Assembly (NCBI GenBank): GCA_902729315.2 | Contig: LR746277.1 | Coordinates: forward strand, 3,539,001 to 3,603,000 | DNA length: 64,000 nucleotides | Origin: Spirodela intermedia | Lineage: Eukaryota; Streptophyta; Magnoliopsida; Alismatales; Araceae | Reading direction: 5' to 3' | In this document: piece after piece, positions 46,110 through 58,679 of the stretch | Position numbering within the stretch: the first letter of the stretch is position 1 | Layout: every line of letters begins with the position of its first letter | Notes under the pieces: model-generated | Database searches by the model: none | What the model saw: the letters and a program-made list of their open reading frames with translations, nothing else | What the model was told of the DNA's origin: nothing | Translations under genes and position numbers: made by a program

Positions 46110-46650
46110 TTTTATGTACAAGTCATGTCAATTAGGTAAACATCATCGTGCTTTATACTTAAGTCAAGATAGGATTCCATCCACAACACTCTTTAACCTC
46201 ATTCATTGTGATGTTTGGGGCCTCTCTAATATTCTATCTATCTCAAATCATTGTTATTATATTGTCTTTATTGATGACTACACTTGGGTGAGTTGGCTCT
46301 ATCTTCTCTAAGATCATAGTATAATTGTTCACTTCAATGTCTAGGCCATTACTTAGTCTATGCTTAAGATTCTTCGTCTCGATAATGTATTGGAGTTGGT
46401 TAAAGATTTGCTTTACACATTTTGTGATGATCGTTGTACTCTTCATCAGATCATGTGTCCACACACATCCTAACAAAATGATATTGTTGAATGAAAATAT
46501 CGTCAACTACTTGACATTGTTCGCACACTACTCATTGAAATAAATACTCCTCATTATCTATATTCTAATGCTCTCCTGATAGCAACATATCTTTAGACTT
46601 AACTTACATCTTCTCCACTTGATGGGGCTATTTTATTTCATCGTCCTTCA
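46110..46650 (+). pseudogene. Copia integrase remnant
   Basis: Reads MYKSCQLGKHHRALYLS, HCDVWGLS, IVFIDDYTWVSW (46,114-46,311), the zinc-binding end and start of the integrase catalytic core, then in another frame a relic of the SQQN(G)-VE segment near 46,470-46,500. Frameshifts and stops disable it. It continues the reading interrupted by the LTR at 44,446-46,078. Confidence 0.7.
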
Positions 46651-47079
46651 CCTAATTCTTCTCTTTTTTTCTTACCCCTCGTGTCTTTGAATCTACTATG
46701 ATCTAAAACCACTCTCCTTCTTTTTCTAAATTAGCCTCTCATACTCTCAAAAAGGTCTTTGTTGATTACTCATAGACACAAAAGAGTTATCAAGTTTATT
46801 TTCCTGATACTCGTCGCTATGTAACATCGGTTGACATTTACTTTGTTGATTTTCCTCCTATGGTAATCATTGCAAATCCTTCTCTTACTCTTTCCACTTA
46901 TCTAGTTTCTGTCTCGTTAACTCCTCTTTCGACACCTTTGACTTCATCATCATTTGACTCTACTCTAGGATCACAATCATCTTCATCCTCTGCCAACGAG
47001 CCTCTTTCAATCATCTCTTCTGACACTCAAGTGGATGACCTTCATCTTTCTATTGCACTCTATAAAAGTATATGTGTAT

Positions 47080-47760
47080 GCACTAGCCATCACATTTCCT
47101 ACATTATTTTTTATGACTGTCTTTCTCTTTCCTTTCATACCTTTGCTCTTTTCGTGACCTCTAAGTTGATTCCACAATTGTATGTTGAAGTTGCATAAAT
47201 ACATGAATGGAAGGTCATCATGGACCTCTAAGTTGATTCCACATCATATGCATACATCAAAAAAACTTTTAGTAGAGGGCTTATCTATCGAAGACATGAG
47301 CATCTTCGGATTGAAGCCTACTCGGATGTAGAATAGGCTGATGACTAAAGAGATCTCAAGTCCACCACTAGTTATTGCATATATGTGAGTGATAACCTTG
47401 TCACGTGACACTCTAGGAAGTAGAAGGTGATATCTTGCTCTAGTATTAAGTTTGAGTATTACATTATGACTGAAACGTGATCGAGATATTGTGGCTAAGT
47501 TCACTCTTCAAAGAATTTGATATCTCATTTCCTACACCAATACCTTTATAGTGTGATAATCAGACTGCCATCTTCATTATTGAGAATCCTACGTTTCATG
47601 AGCATATGAAATACATTGAGATTGATTGTCATTACATCTAGGATAAGGTAATGTTAGGTGTTATCTCTATTCTACACGTTATCTCATCTTATCAATTGGT
47701 GGACATTTCACCAAGAGTCTTGTAGAAATCTCTTACGACACAATGTGCACCAAGTTAGGT
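47080..47760 (+). pseudogene. Copia pre-RT linker joined to RNase H; RT deleted
   Basis: The sequence reads ISYIIFYDCLS and EWKVIMD (47,090-47,230), the usual segment before copia RT. Then, without an RT core, it reads RNase H pieces: IEAYSDVE, STTSYCIYVSDNLVT and CDNQTAIFIIENPTFHEHMK, ending QLVDIFTKSL (about 47,700). The RT with its YVDD motif is absent, so an internal deletion near 47,240 is likely. Confidence 0.7.
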
Positions 47761-47794
47761 AAATTTTACTTGTATGCTCCAACTTGAGGGAGAG

Positions 47795-47977
47795 TATTAG
47801 AATAGGCCCACTATGCCCACCAAGCCCATTTTGGACTTATCCTTTTCAGGTCCCTATTCATCCTCCACGATCTCCCCTTCTCCTTCTCTCTCTCTTTCTT
47901 CTCTTCTTCTATATAACCTCATGTACTCCTCTCCTTCAAGACATCCATTTAGGAGTTTTCTCTTCCTCTTGTCAACA
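47795..47977 (+). repeat. 3' LTR of the copia element
   Basis: It begins TATTAGAATAGG right after the polypurine tract CTTGAGGGAGAG and ends TTGTCAACA, matching the 5' LTR. TATTAG replaces the usual copia TGTTAG start. Confidence 0.75.
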
Positions 47978-48919
47978 CATATTTTAACAAAAATGACACA
48001 ATAAATTGATGAAAATCTAGGAAAACACTATTGTTCGTCTCTTTGTAGAAAGAGGAAGAGAAAAGTTTGCTTTTTGCCTTAAATCAGAGGTTTTTATATT
48101 CCCATTAGATTTATAATCCATTACATGCAGTGAGGAGTCAACTTGCTAACAAATCATTTGATTTTCAATGAGAATCAGCATTTGTTTCTCCGTCCATTTT
48201 CTTGCCCATTTTATGTTTGTTTCAGGCCATTTTCAATCATTTCTGAATGTTTTACTCATTTTTGCACATTTCTATAATCATTCTAATTTAATTAAATAAA
48301 TTGACACAATTTCCATAACAAGCTCATGGTTCCCCTATAAACCAATACATAAAATGAAAACTTAAGAAAAATATCTATATACAAAATGAATTTAAACTAC
48401 CAAATTCTGATTTTGACCTTAATAATGATAAACTTAAAGATAAAAATGTCAAGTAAAACATGTTAACATATAATTAGGAATCTTAAAAATATAAACATGT
48501 CATAAATGTTTGTAAAAGTCATACATTAAGCATGTATTTTATGCAAAAAATCTAAATTAAGCTTTACTTGGTTTCTCATTAAATCTAAATCATTTAACAT
48601 GAATTAATACACTAAATATACTAGTTATGCATTACCTATCACATAATAATGACATGTTATCAACAAAGCTTCCTCTAATAGTATAATCCTTCATGCTCAT
48701 ATGCATTGACAGTTGTTTTTTGGTCTTCAAGTTTTGGTTGAGACATAAATTAGAGAAGAAGGTTGTGACACCTTGAAGATCCAACCTAAATTTGATAATG
48801 GAAACAAGATCAAAAAGAAATTAAGGAATATAGAGGATTGACTTAAGAGAGAGCTTAGTGGATGAGGACAATGATTCTATGTCTAAATTTGATGCTATAG
48901 AATCATCTACTAAGGTAAC
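47978..48919. other. AT-rich intergenic DNA
   Basis: No gene or repeat signature recognised. Confidence 0.5.
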
Positions 48920-51900
48920 TAATAAGTCTTCATTATCATGAGTTATTAATTAATTAATAATAAATTTTTAGCCTTAATTTATAATAAATAAACTTATATT
49001 CATGTTAAATTATGAAAAGTAGATTTTAGTTTATTATTGTGAATTTTTAGTTAATTATGTGATTTTATATGAATTTATATAATTCTATAATCCTATTTTT
49101 GAGATAAATAAATAAAAATAAAATAAAATAAAAAGAAAGAAAAAGAGAGAAACTCATTGGCCAACTAGGCCCCCAAGTGGGTTGGTAGGTCAGTCATGTG
49201 GAGCCATGAGCACGGGCTCAAGTAACTAAGGACATGCTAATAAAGGACACATGTTCATCACTCTCCTTGCATGTCATCGGTGGCCAATCGAGCATGGGGT
49301 AAGGAGTGGTCATAAAGATTTACATTTTTGTTTGAATGGAACAGTTTCTTTTGTTTTGGTAGACCTAGTGACACATCAACCACACCCCTTAATTTTTTGT
49401 TTAACCAAGAAGGCAAGGCCCTCTTAGTTTCTTTAATTCAATTCATGATGCGAAAAAGAAACTCATTGATTCGTAAATCTCGTATTACTATATATTCATC
49501 TCAAAATTTGGCTTATAATTGATGTGGGACTAAAAGCTACAGTCACACCTTTCCCAAAACATTTTAATGACTTTTGTACCTCAAATATTCCTGATTTGTT
49601 AGAATGAGGTACCTTGATGACATCACTTTATAATAATATTTGTGTACTTATTTCACTCTCTCTCATATAGACGACGACAAACGATGGTTCTTATCTTACT
49701 AAAGCCAAAATTTATATTTTTCATCTAATAAAATAATAATTTTCTTATAGACTGTCGATGAAAGATTAAGCTATTATAATCACTCAATCATCGACAAAAA
49801 TCTTGTGCATGTGATTTTTGGAATATTGTTATTAAAATTATTTAATGATTCATGATAAAAAAGTTACAAATCTATTGAGTAAATCATCTTTAATTAATTG
49901 ACAAATAAGTCTCTTTCTAAGAGCATATTAGATGCAATAGAAAGCCTACTCTTGTTGTATAAATCTGAAAATGAAACTCCCTAAGACGCACCTCACCTTC
50001 ATCTAGCTCATCTCTAATAGATGATTGACACTAAAAAACTACAAAGTCGTCATTTTTCTACTTCACCGGGTAACAGTTGTCGAAGACGATTCAACAACTC
50101 ATTTCATTGATCTCTAGACTTCATAAGAAGATCTAGAGATTGCCCATGTTATTTTTGTCTAAAGATAACCTTTGAGGTCATAGAAACTACATGACAATCC
50201 TTTCGAAAGTTCAAGATTTTGATATATTACTCATACATTGCCACTCAACGCCAAAACATTATTTTACTATTTTTTTAACTAATTTAACTTTCACCATTAT
50301 TTTTTAGATTTCAAGAAAATATCCAATGAATGTCCAAGTTATCTATATCTAAGGAGAGCCCTTAAGATTGTGGACATCGTATAATAATCATCCCAAACAT
50401 ATAGAATTTTGGTGATCGCTATCATGAGGTTGAAACTCTATCTTTCTTACTTTTAACTTAATTTTTACTTAATTTAGTGACACTTTTCATGATTTCATTA
50501 CTAAAATGTTCTTCATTTAATTATGATTCTTATCACTTTTATAGATCTTAATTTGACCCATTAAATCATCTATAATTGTTTACATAAGAATCACTTGACA
50601 TAACTTTATTTTCTCCTGATTTGTATTCATCAGATATTGACATCATCTTGAAGTTCATGATGAAGTCAATTTAGAGGTTAGATATGTAGTCGTGATGCAA
50701 TTAAGTTCATGTAAATAATATTTATGAAACCTCACTCTTCTATTTAGGATAAGGGTCGATCTTTAGGGAGCATGAGTAATGAGAGTAAGAATTTTAGTTA
50801 TTTTATTTCTTATATATCTATAAATATACATGAGGTTGTGAAGGATGGAATTAATCTAACAAGAGTAAAGATAAGAGAAATAAAAAGTATGGCAAAAAGA
50901 AAAGAATAGATTTAATGCAATAGAATGATAGACTAAATGGTAAAACTAGTTCAAACTAAGAGTTAATCTATCTATAAAGAAGATTACAAAGATGTCTCAA
51001 ATCTAGATCTTGCACAGACCTTGTTGTGCATCAGTCCTAGGCCGAGTGGTGCTTGATTCATGATGATCTTAATGCACTTCATGTAGTCTCTTCTCCACCA
51101 CAATCTTGGGCATGATAATATTGTTGATCAGGCCTTGATTTTCCTCTTTTTTTCTTCAACAAGCCACTACTAGAGAGAAAGTCAAAAAGTGTCCTCTAAA
51201 ATGAGGGTGAGATGTCTTAATCTTCTCAAGAATTAGGCCCTCTAATAGATAGTTCTAATTAATAATTGACTCTCTTGGTAGATGGTTTAGATTCTTCTAT
51301 GAGAATGGTGCTCTAATCATTCTCTTAATCTCATCTTTAGGTGCCCTAAGATAGGCGGCCTAAATCTCATCTCTTGATAACCCTTTTAGGTCCAAATGGG
51401 CTAAGGTCAAAGTGATGCCCTCTCTTAGGCCTATAAACATATTTGGTTAGCCCTTTCTATAGACTTAGGCTTTTTCTTGGGCTAAAAGCGTGGGCTTCTT
51501 TCATTACTTTCAACTCATAATAAGAATTGATCTAAGTCCTTGTAATCAAATAATTAATAAGAAAATGTGAGTGAATTATCACTTAGATTTCATAAAAGTC
51601 AAGTATGATTAGTCTCATAATATAAATAAAATAATCTATAATAAAAATTAAATAATAAAATATTATAAATATCATAATGGGTCGATAACACATATAATTA
51701 TATTATTTACCTATTAATAACATCTATATATAAAATATTAATTGCATAGATATAACTACTAATTTATAATTATCAGTCCTCACCCTTATTTTCCTTTTTT
51801 GTAAATTTTAAATATATTTTATTTTTATTGCTTAGTCTAAAATTTATAAAAACTCATATCCTTTGTGAAATTTTTGAAATATTATATGATATTATATTAC

Positions 51901-52033
51901 ATCCATGGGATCAACTTGAATTATAATGAATATATTTATTAAAAAATACTTTAAAATGTTTAAAAATTAATATTTTTTACTTTTATAAATTTTAAATTTA
52001 CATGATTTATTATACAATTACTAACTCATGTCA
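48920..52033 (+). repeat. Solo gypsy (Athila-like) LTR split by X4 and a short insert
   Basis: LTR start TAATAAGTCTTCATTATCATGAG at 48,920 and LTR end AACTCATGTCA at 52,033. Flanks GTAAC and ATAAC suggest a 5-bp target duplication with one change. The X4 repeat (50,666-51,775) interrupts it near the 3' third. A further stretch of about 130 bp (49,313-49,450) is absent from the other LTRs. Confidence 0.75.
50666..51775 (-). repeat. Family-X interspersed repeat, copy X4
   Basis: Inserted in the LTR above. LTR sequence stops at ATGATGAAGTC and resumes at GTCCTCACCCTTATTTTCC after the X terminus AATTATCA. Full-length-looking and close to X2 and X3. Confidence 0.75.
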
Positions 52034-52964
52034 ATAACACTAGGGAGATGATGATGACTAAAATAAGATCTCAAGTTATGAAATATATTTGTTATTTTAT
52101 TAGTGGAACCGTAGTTAAAAAGATAATATGACAATTCATTATAAAGTGTTAAAGATGTGCTAAAGATATGTGGAGTACTGCACATCACTTAGTAAGATTC
52201 TTGCAGTGGGGTCTTAGCATATATATGTCCTTGTGGCAGCACATGTGGCTCAACACTACACACATAGTAAGTGTAGCAATCAGCACAACATGCACAACCA
52301 TGCATAGAAGGTGTGCATACAGATAAGGTACAAGCAATGGACTCTACTTGGAAGATGGAGGCCCTTGACAGCCACTAGCATGATGTAGGATGACATTGGC
52401 ACTAGAGTGACATAAAACAATCTCTATGATGGATGTATGTAAGCTAGCATGTGCAACATAGGAGCATGGCAAGGCATAGTGGGTGCACATGACAAGTGTT
52501 TGATAGAGGCATGAAACACTAGGCAAGATGTGTGGAGTATGTGTGCATGTAACACAGATAAAATAGTGTCATGAGATTTTCACCATGCTTTGGAGATGCT
52601 TGATACCACTTTTGTTGTAAACAAAATAATCAAAATTTAAATATTTATAAATTTAATTTAAAGAATAATTAAAATTCCATTTGGGTCAATTCAGGTGGTT
52701 CATAGGGAAGATGGCAAATTTCGATATGATTTTTTAACTAAAATATAATATTTTCCATACTTTAATTATTCTAAACTACTTGAACTCTAATCTTTGAGTT
52801 TTAATGTGTTCCCATGTCCAACATTGATAAATGACTTATGACCTACAAAAACTCCAACAAAAATGGTAAAGAAAATTAAATAATGAAAAATAAACCTGAA
52901 CTTGAGAAAAATAGGTGAGGAGAGATAAAATATGATTTTGAGTCAAATATATTAATGTGAATTT
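52034..52964 (-). mobile_element. Probable copia 5' end on the minus strand
   Basis: On the minus strand TGGTATCAAGCATCTCC (52,601-52,609 region) looks like an initiator-Met primer site, with an AT-rich LTR-like segment at 52,610-52,960 before it and unassigned internal sequence at 52,040-52,600. The gypsy 5' LTR beginning near 52,965 cuts off the outer end. No proteins are readable. Confidence 0.4.
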
Positions 52965-54466
52965 TTGGGTAATTATGTAATTTTATACGATTTTTACAAT
53001 CTTACTTTTGAGATAAATGAAGAACAAGAAATAAAAATAAAAATATTACAAAATGGGGGACCCACCAACCAGTCGGGCCCACAAGCAGGTCAGAAGCGTA
53101 GTTGGGGAGTAGCCGCGAGCAAGGGCTCGAGCGGCTTAGCTTAGACTAATAGGGGCACATGTGCGCCACTCTCCTTCCACGTCACCAGTGGCTAGCTGGC
53201 TGTGGAGCAAAGAGTAGCCGTATACGCAAGAGAAAGACTTTGCTTACAAAGCTAACATTACTATATATTTGCCCAAAAAATTGGTGCACAACTGATGTGA
53301 GACCAAACCCGCATCACACCTTCCTCATAGGTGAACAACCGGCGTGGGTTTGAATCCTCCTAGAGTCAAAATTCATATATTTTTATTTGATTATCGCGAC
53401 TTTCCTATAGATTGCCGGTGAAGGATTAAGCAATGAGAATCGTTGGATCATTGGTGAAAATCTCGTCAACACGATTCGCGGAGCACTGCTACTAAAATTG
53501 CTGAACAATTTGCGATAAAAGGATCGTGAATCCATCGAGTAAATCATTTCTAATTGATCAATGAACAAGCCGTCGTTGGGAAGAGGACGATCCACTGGGA
53601 GACGAGTCGCCACCTCCTAAGAGCGTACCAGATGTGATGAATAGCCTCCTCTTGCTACCCAGACCTGAGGATGAAGCTCCCTGACATGCGCCCCACCTCC
53701 ATCCAACTCCTCTCCGTCGGGTGACAGCTGCCGGAGAGCCGCAAAGTCACTGTCTTTCCGCTTCGCCAGGTGATAGCCTCCGGAGACAATTCGACGACCC
53801 ACTTCATTGATTTCTAGACTTCGCGAGAAGATCTAGAGATTACCCATGTTGTCTTTATCCAAAGAGAGCCATCGAGGCTGTGGACACTACACAATGATCC
53901 TCCCGAACACTCAAGATTCTAGTGCATCGCCAACACATTGCCGTTGCAATGCCGGAACTCTGTTTTCTTGCTTTCAATTTACTTTACGCTTCATTTAGTG
54001 ATAATTTTTGTGTTTTTAATTTACTAAAATATACTTTGTTCTATTACGATTCTTCTAGCTTTTACCGATCTTAATTTGATCAATTAAATTGTCTATAATC
54101 GCTTACCTAAGAATCATTGGGTGGAACTCTATTTTTGCTTGATTTGCACTCGCCAGGTGCCGATGTCATCCTGACATCCGCACCCTTATTTTCCTTTTTC
54201 GTGAATTTTAAATATATTTCCTTTTTATTTCTTAGTATAAAATTCATAGAAAATCGTATTCATTGAGAAAAATTCTGAATAATTACCAGATATTATATTA
54301 CATCCTTATGATCGACCTGGAAAATTACCGATATTTTTGAATTTTGTTTTGAATTATAATTGATAGATTTATTTAAAAATACTTCTAAATATCTAAAAAT
54401 TCGTATTTTCTAGTTTTATAAATTTTATATTTACATGATTTAATATACAACGACTGAGTCACATCA
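52965..54466 (+). repeat. 5' LTR of the gypsy element
   Basis: It ends CGACTGAGTCACATCA. It matches the 3' LTR but begins inside it (TTAATGTGAATTTTTGGGTAATTATG), so its start is truncated. Minus-strand open frames at 53,383-53,802 correspond to similar non-coding frames in the other LTR copies. Confidence 0.85.
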
Positions 54467-54471
54467 AATTT

Positions 54472-54489
54472 TGGCGCTGTTGCCGGGGA
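54472..54489 (+). other. Primer-binding site (tRNA-Asp type)
   Basis: TGGCGCTGTTGCCGGGGA, six bases after the LTR. It matches the 3' end of plant tRNA-Asp except for one base (CGC-T for CGC-C). This primer is characteristic of Athila/Tat gypsy elements. Confidence 0.85.
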
Positions 54490-54677
54490 TGTATTGCATA
54501 ATAATTAGTATTTTTCTATTTTTCTCTTTGAGTACACAAAAAAACTTAACTCTTGTTTTATTTTCTTTTTCTCAATTTTTATTAGAAAAAGGGAACAAAA
54601 AGAAGCACAACAAAGACTGGAGCATTCTGAAGGAGGGTAATAGTTACTAACTTTTTCACTCGAATTTATTAATTTTT

Positions 54678-56160
54678 ATGCATGGTAGAAGATCCTTGCA
54701 TCCAAGGCTAGAAAATTCTTTCATTATTTCATTGAAAAATAAAAATCCGAAAGAAAAACTAATTTTGATGGATCTTGAAGGAAGCACAAGTCAAACTGAG
54801 AACAATCCTATGGCCATGAAAAATCGTTATATCCCTGATTCATTTCAAAGAGCATCCAATATTAGAGTCCCGTTAGCACCCATTGTTAAATTCGAAATAA
54901 ATCCAAAAAATTTTCAAATGCTCCCTAATTTTCATGGATTACCTTTAGAGGAACCTCATTAGCACTTAGAAAAATTTCATATGGTCTGTGATTTAGTTAA
55001 TCTCCCTCAAGTTACACTAGAAATTATTAAGATGAAATTATTCCCTCATACACTTAGGGACAAAGCTAGTCATTGACTATCCACATTAGATAGAGAATTA
55101 ACTAGCTAGAAAGATATAGAACAAGCTTTTCTTCGAAAATTTTATCCCTTAGGAAAAACTCAAAATATGAGAAAACATATATCGAGTTTTTCTCAAAGAC
55201 TAGGAGAAACTTTGCATGAGACATGGGAAAGATTCAAAGATTTACTTAGAAAGTGTTCTCATCATGTTATACCCAAGTGGCAACTCAATAGAATTTTTTA
55301 TGATAGATTATTAGAACAACATAGAAATATGGTTGATTTTATATGTAGAGGAGTTTTTATGGAGAAAACTCCTGATGAGATTTACAGTCTTTATGAGAAT
55401 TTAAGTGAAAATTCTAGAGATCAAGCCTCTTTTGAATTATATGACAGGGATAAGAAGAGAGGAATTTATGAATTGTATCATGATGATGATTCTAAACTTA
55501 GAAAAGAGGTTAATCAGATTAATCAAATATTAGAAAAAATTGATTTACTTATTGACAATATTAGAAAGTCTTTTAACCCTCAACTTAATTTGAATAGTAC
55601 ATGTCCTATGTATGGTAAAAATGATTATTCTTAATTTCAATATTATAATTTAGATCAATCATTTCACCCTATGTAAGAACAAGTGCAAGTAGCTCACGAT
55701 TTTAATAGAAATAGGGAACCTTTTTCAAATTCTTATAATGCTAATTGGAGGAACAATTTTTCATGGAGAGACCCAAATAATATTCAAAATCTAGAAGCAC
55801 TTAGAGCTAATTCAAACTTTGAATTTTGTCCAAAATAAGAAAATAGATTTCAAAAAAATCAGTCCTCTCAAATCTAACCTGATGCTATGGAAATGATACA
55901 ACAAATGAGCCAAATGATGCAACAAACTATGAATCAAATGATGCTGCACGAGAAACAAAATATAGAGGCTCTTGAGAATAAGAGAGAAGAGGGACAGCTA
56001 CCTAGTCAGCCCATAGAAAATTCAAGGAACCGCTCAACAATAGGATTTCAGCAAGGGGAGTCTAGTAGCATGAATCTAGGAAAAAACCCACGAAATGAAA
56101 ATGTTAGGACAGTGAATGCATTAAGGAGTGGTAAGATCTTACCTGATCCTTATCCCTAAA
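54678..56160 (+). pseudogene. Gypsy gag remnant
   Basis: The retrotransposon Gag domain is recognisable in pieces: NFHGLPLEEPH then HLEKFHMVCDLVNLPQ (near 54,940-55,010), LFPHTLRDKA, then SFSQRLGETLHETWERFKDL and LRKCSHHVIPKW (55,180-55,290). The later part is Gln/Met-rich (55,890-55,960). In-frame stops at 54,961 and several later sites break it into fragments of 94, 155 and 90 codons. Confidence 0.8.
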
Positions 56161-56416
56161 CATTAGAAGAAAAAGAAAACATGGACAAACCAAAATAAAA
56201 TCAAATAAGAGTAGAAGAGGATTTTATAGATTCTATCAAGGAAATTTCGAAAGAGAGGACAACCATTCCATTTCTTAAAGCTCTAGAGCCTAGACAAATA
56301 AAGAAAAAAGAACACAATAAAGAAATAAAGAAAATTTTACAAGATGTGCAAATTAATCTTTCTTTACTTACTACCATTGAACATATTCCTGAATATGCTA
56401 GAGTTTTGAAAGAAAT

Positions 56417-58672
56417 GTGTACACCAAAAGGACACCTAGAGTAGAAAAATTATCTATGCATACTAGTGCATTATTATTAAATCAATTACCATATAAATTG
56501 AGAGATACAAGTGCCCCTTTAATTTCGTGTGATATTGGTGGATTTATTTTTCAGAATGTATTACTTGACACTAATGCTAGTATTAATTTATTACCTACGA
56601 GTATTTGTGATAAATTTAATATTTCTGATCTTAAACCTTCTACTGTTACCTTACAATTTGCTGATAGATCCATAAAACATCCTAAAGGTATTTTAGAAAA
56701 TGTGATAGTGATAGTTAAAGGGTGTAAATTTCCAGTTGATTTTGTAGTGCTGGAAATAGATTTTAATGGACAGTTTTATACTATACCAATCATCTTAGGG
56801 AGACCATTTTTGCATACAGCAAAGATGAATATTTATTTTCCCATAGGTATTGCGAAAATTTCATGTAGAGATCAATCAATAGAAATTAAAATTTTTGAGG
56901 TATCAAATGATGTTAAGAAATCCCAAATATATGATTGTCATACCATAGATCTTCTAGATGATTTTGATGATCCAGATGTTATTGATGACTGTGTGTTGGA
57001 AGAATTAGAGGAAATAGAGAATATAAATTTAGAAGAAAAGAAAGAAGAAGATCATCTGAATTTAGAGTTGAAACATCTTCCCTCTAGTTTAAAATATATA
57101 TTTTTGGAGGAAAATAATTCATTTCCTATTATTATTGCAGCTGATTTGAGTGATGAACAGGAAGAAGAATTATTAGATGTACTTCAAAAAAATAAGAAGG
57201 TTATGGGCTGGAAAATGGATGATCTAAGGGGCATTGATATGAGTGTATGCATGCATCGTATATATCTAGAGGAAGGGACTAGAATTAACAGGGAACCACA
57301 ACAAAGATTAAATCCTAACATGATGAAAATTGTAAAAAAAGAAATTTTAAAGTGACTGGTTGCTGATATTATTTATCCTATTTCAGATAGCAAATGGGTT
57401 AGTCCTACACAAGTAGTGCCAAAAAAATCAGGGATCACGATTATAAAAAACGAAAATGGGGATGAAATACAAACAAGACTAACTACCGATTGGAGAGTTT
57501 GCATTGATTATAGAAAATTAAATTCAGTTACTAGAAAAAATCATTTTCCCCTACCATTTACTAATCAAATTCTAGAAAAATTAACTGGAAAAAACTTTTT
57601 TTGTTTTCTAGATGGATACTCTAGTTATAATCAAATTTATATAAACCCTTTAGATCAAGAAAAAATAACTTTCACTTGTCCATTTGGTACTTTTGCTTTT
57701 AAATGCATGCCTTTTTGTCTGTGTAATGCTCCAGTCACATTTCAAAGATGTATGCTGTCTATTTTTTCTGATATGATTAGAAAATGCATAGAAATTTTTA
57801 TGGACGATTTTTTTATTTTTGGTGAATCATTTGATGAATGCTTAAATCATTTACAGTATGTACTTGAGAAATGCATAAAGAAAAAATTAGGGAGTTGGGA
57901 GAAATCACATTTTATGTTTAAAGAGGGAGTTGTGTTGGGTTATATTGTGAGTGAAAGGGGTTTAGAGGTGAATAGAGTAAAAATTGATGTTATATCTAAA
58001 ATGAAACCTCCAAATTCAGTAAAACAAATTAGATCTTTCTTGGGTCATCTAGGTTATTACAGAAAATTTATTCAAGATTTTTCGAAAATTTCTAAACCTC
58101 TCACTATGCTATTATCTAAAGATGTGCCTTTTAATTTTGATGAGAAATGTTTTGAGTCTTTTTCCAAAATAAAAAGATTACTTCCTGAGGCACCTATTTT
58201 ACAAGCTCCTGATTGGTCCCTTCCCTTTGAAATAATGTGTAATGCATCAAATTATGCAGTGAGGGCCATTCTTGGACAAATAAAAGAGTCAAAACCGATA
58301 GTAATTTCATATGCTAGTAAAACTATATCTGATGCTCAATTAAATTATACCACGACTGAAAAAGAGTTGTTAGCTATAGTATTTTCGTTAGAAAGGTTTA
58401 GATCATATATTTTGGGAGCTAAAATTATTATTTATACTGATCATGCAGTATTAAAATATCTATTAAAAAAGAAAGATGCAAAGCCATGTTTATTAAGATG
58501 GATTTTATTATTACAAGAATTTGACTTAGAAATAAAAGATAAAAAAGGTTTCGAAAATGTTTTTACTGACCATCTTTCTAGATTAAGTGATATACGAATA
58601 AATGCAGCACCTTTACAAGACACATTTCTAGATGAACAATTGATGATAGTTCAACATCAACCATCACCATAG
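56417..58672 (+). pseudogene. Gypsy protease, reverse transcriptase and RNase H remnant
   Basis: Protease: LLDTNASINLLP, where the active-site D-T/S-G has lost its Gly. [14 protein letters not shown], the YxDD box altered to FMDDF, and [13 protein letters not shown]. RNase [15 protein letters not shown] (catalytic Asp changed to Asn), [25 protein letters not shown] at 57,353-57,355 separates protease (312 codons) from RT/RNase H (418 codons from the first start-like codon at 57,416). The long second frame indicates fairly recent decay. Confidence 0.85.
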
Positions 58673-58679
58673 TATGCAC

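Larger units (their letters stand above)
37300..47977 (+). mobile_element. Ty1/copia element with short LTRs, decayed and containing nested insertions
   Basis: The 5' LTR remnant (about 37,300-37,456) and 3' LTR (47,795-47,977, about 183 bp) share CTATATAACCTCATGTACTCCTCTCCTTCAAGACATC and end TTGTCAACA. The primer site TGATATCAAGAG is at 37,457 and the polypurine tract CTTGAGGGAGAG sits just before the 3' LTR. Internal order: gag relic (FNGHNYTSWASR, about 37,965-38,000), protease (WIIDLGASTHITD, about 44,020-44,060), the LWHCHLGH motif (44,420), integrase (46,110-46,650) and RNase H end (47,290-47,720). Gypsy LTRs at 38.26-42.19 and 44.45-46.08 kb and an X repeat at 42.83-43.98 kb interrupt it. 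Stops are frequent and the RT core is missing, so it is dead. Confidence 0.8.

Noticed and set aside
53383-53802. Repeated 60-100-codon frames such as MGRRIVSGG... in several LTRs
   Set aside because: The frame recurs only because the LTR recurs; it differs by stops between copies, and LTRs are not expected to code.
54472-54489. Possible tRNA gene
   Set aside because: Only the tRNA 3'-end complement is present; it is the primer-binding site of the gypsy element. The initiator-Met-like sites at 20,452, 23,660 and 37,457 are the same kind of signal.
56417-58672. Functional gypsy polyprotein
   Set aside because: A TGA at 57,353, altered protease and RNase H catalytic residues, and broken gag and integrase make function very unlikely.
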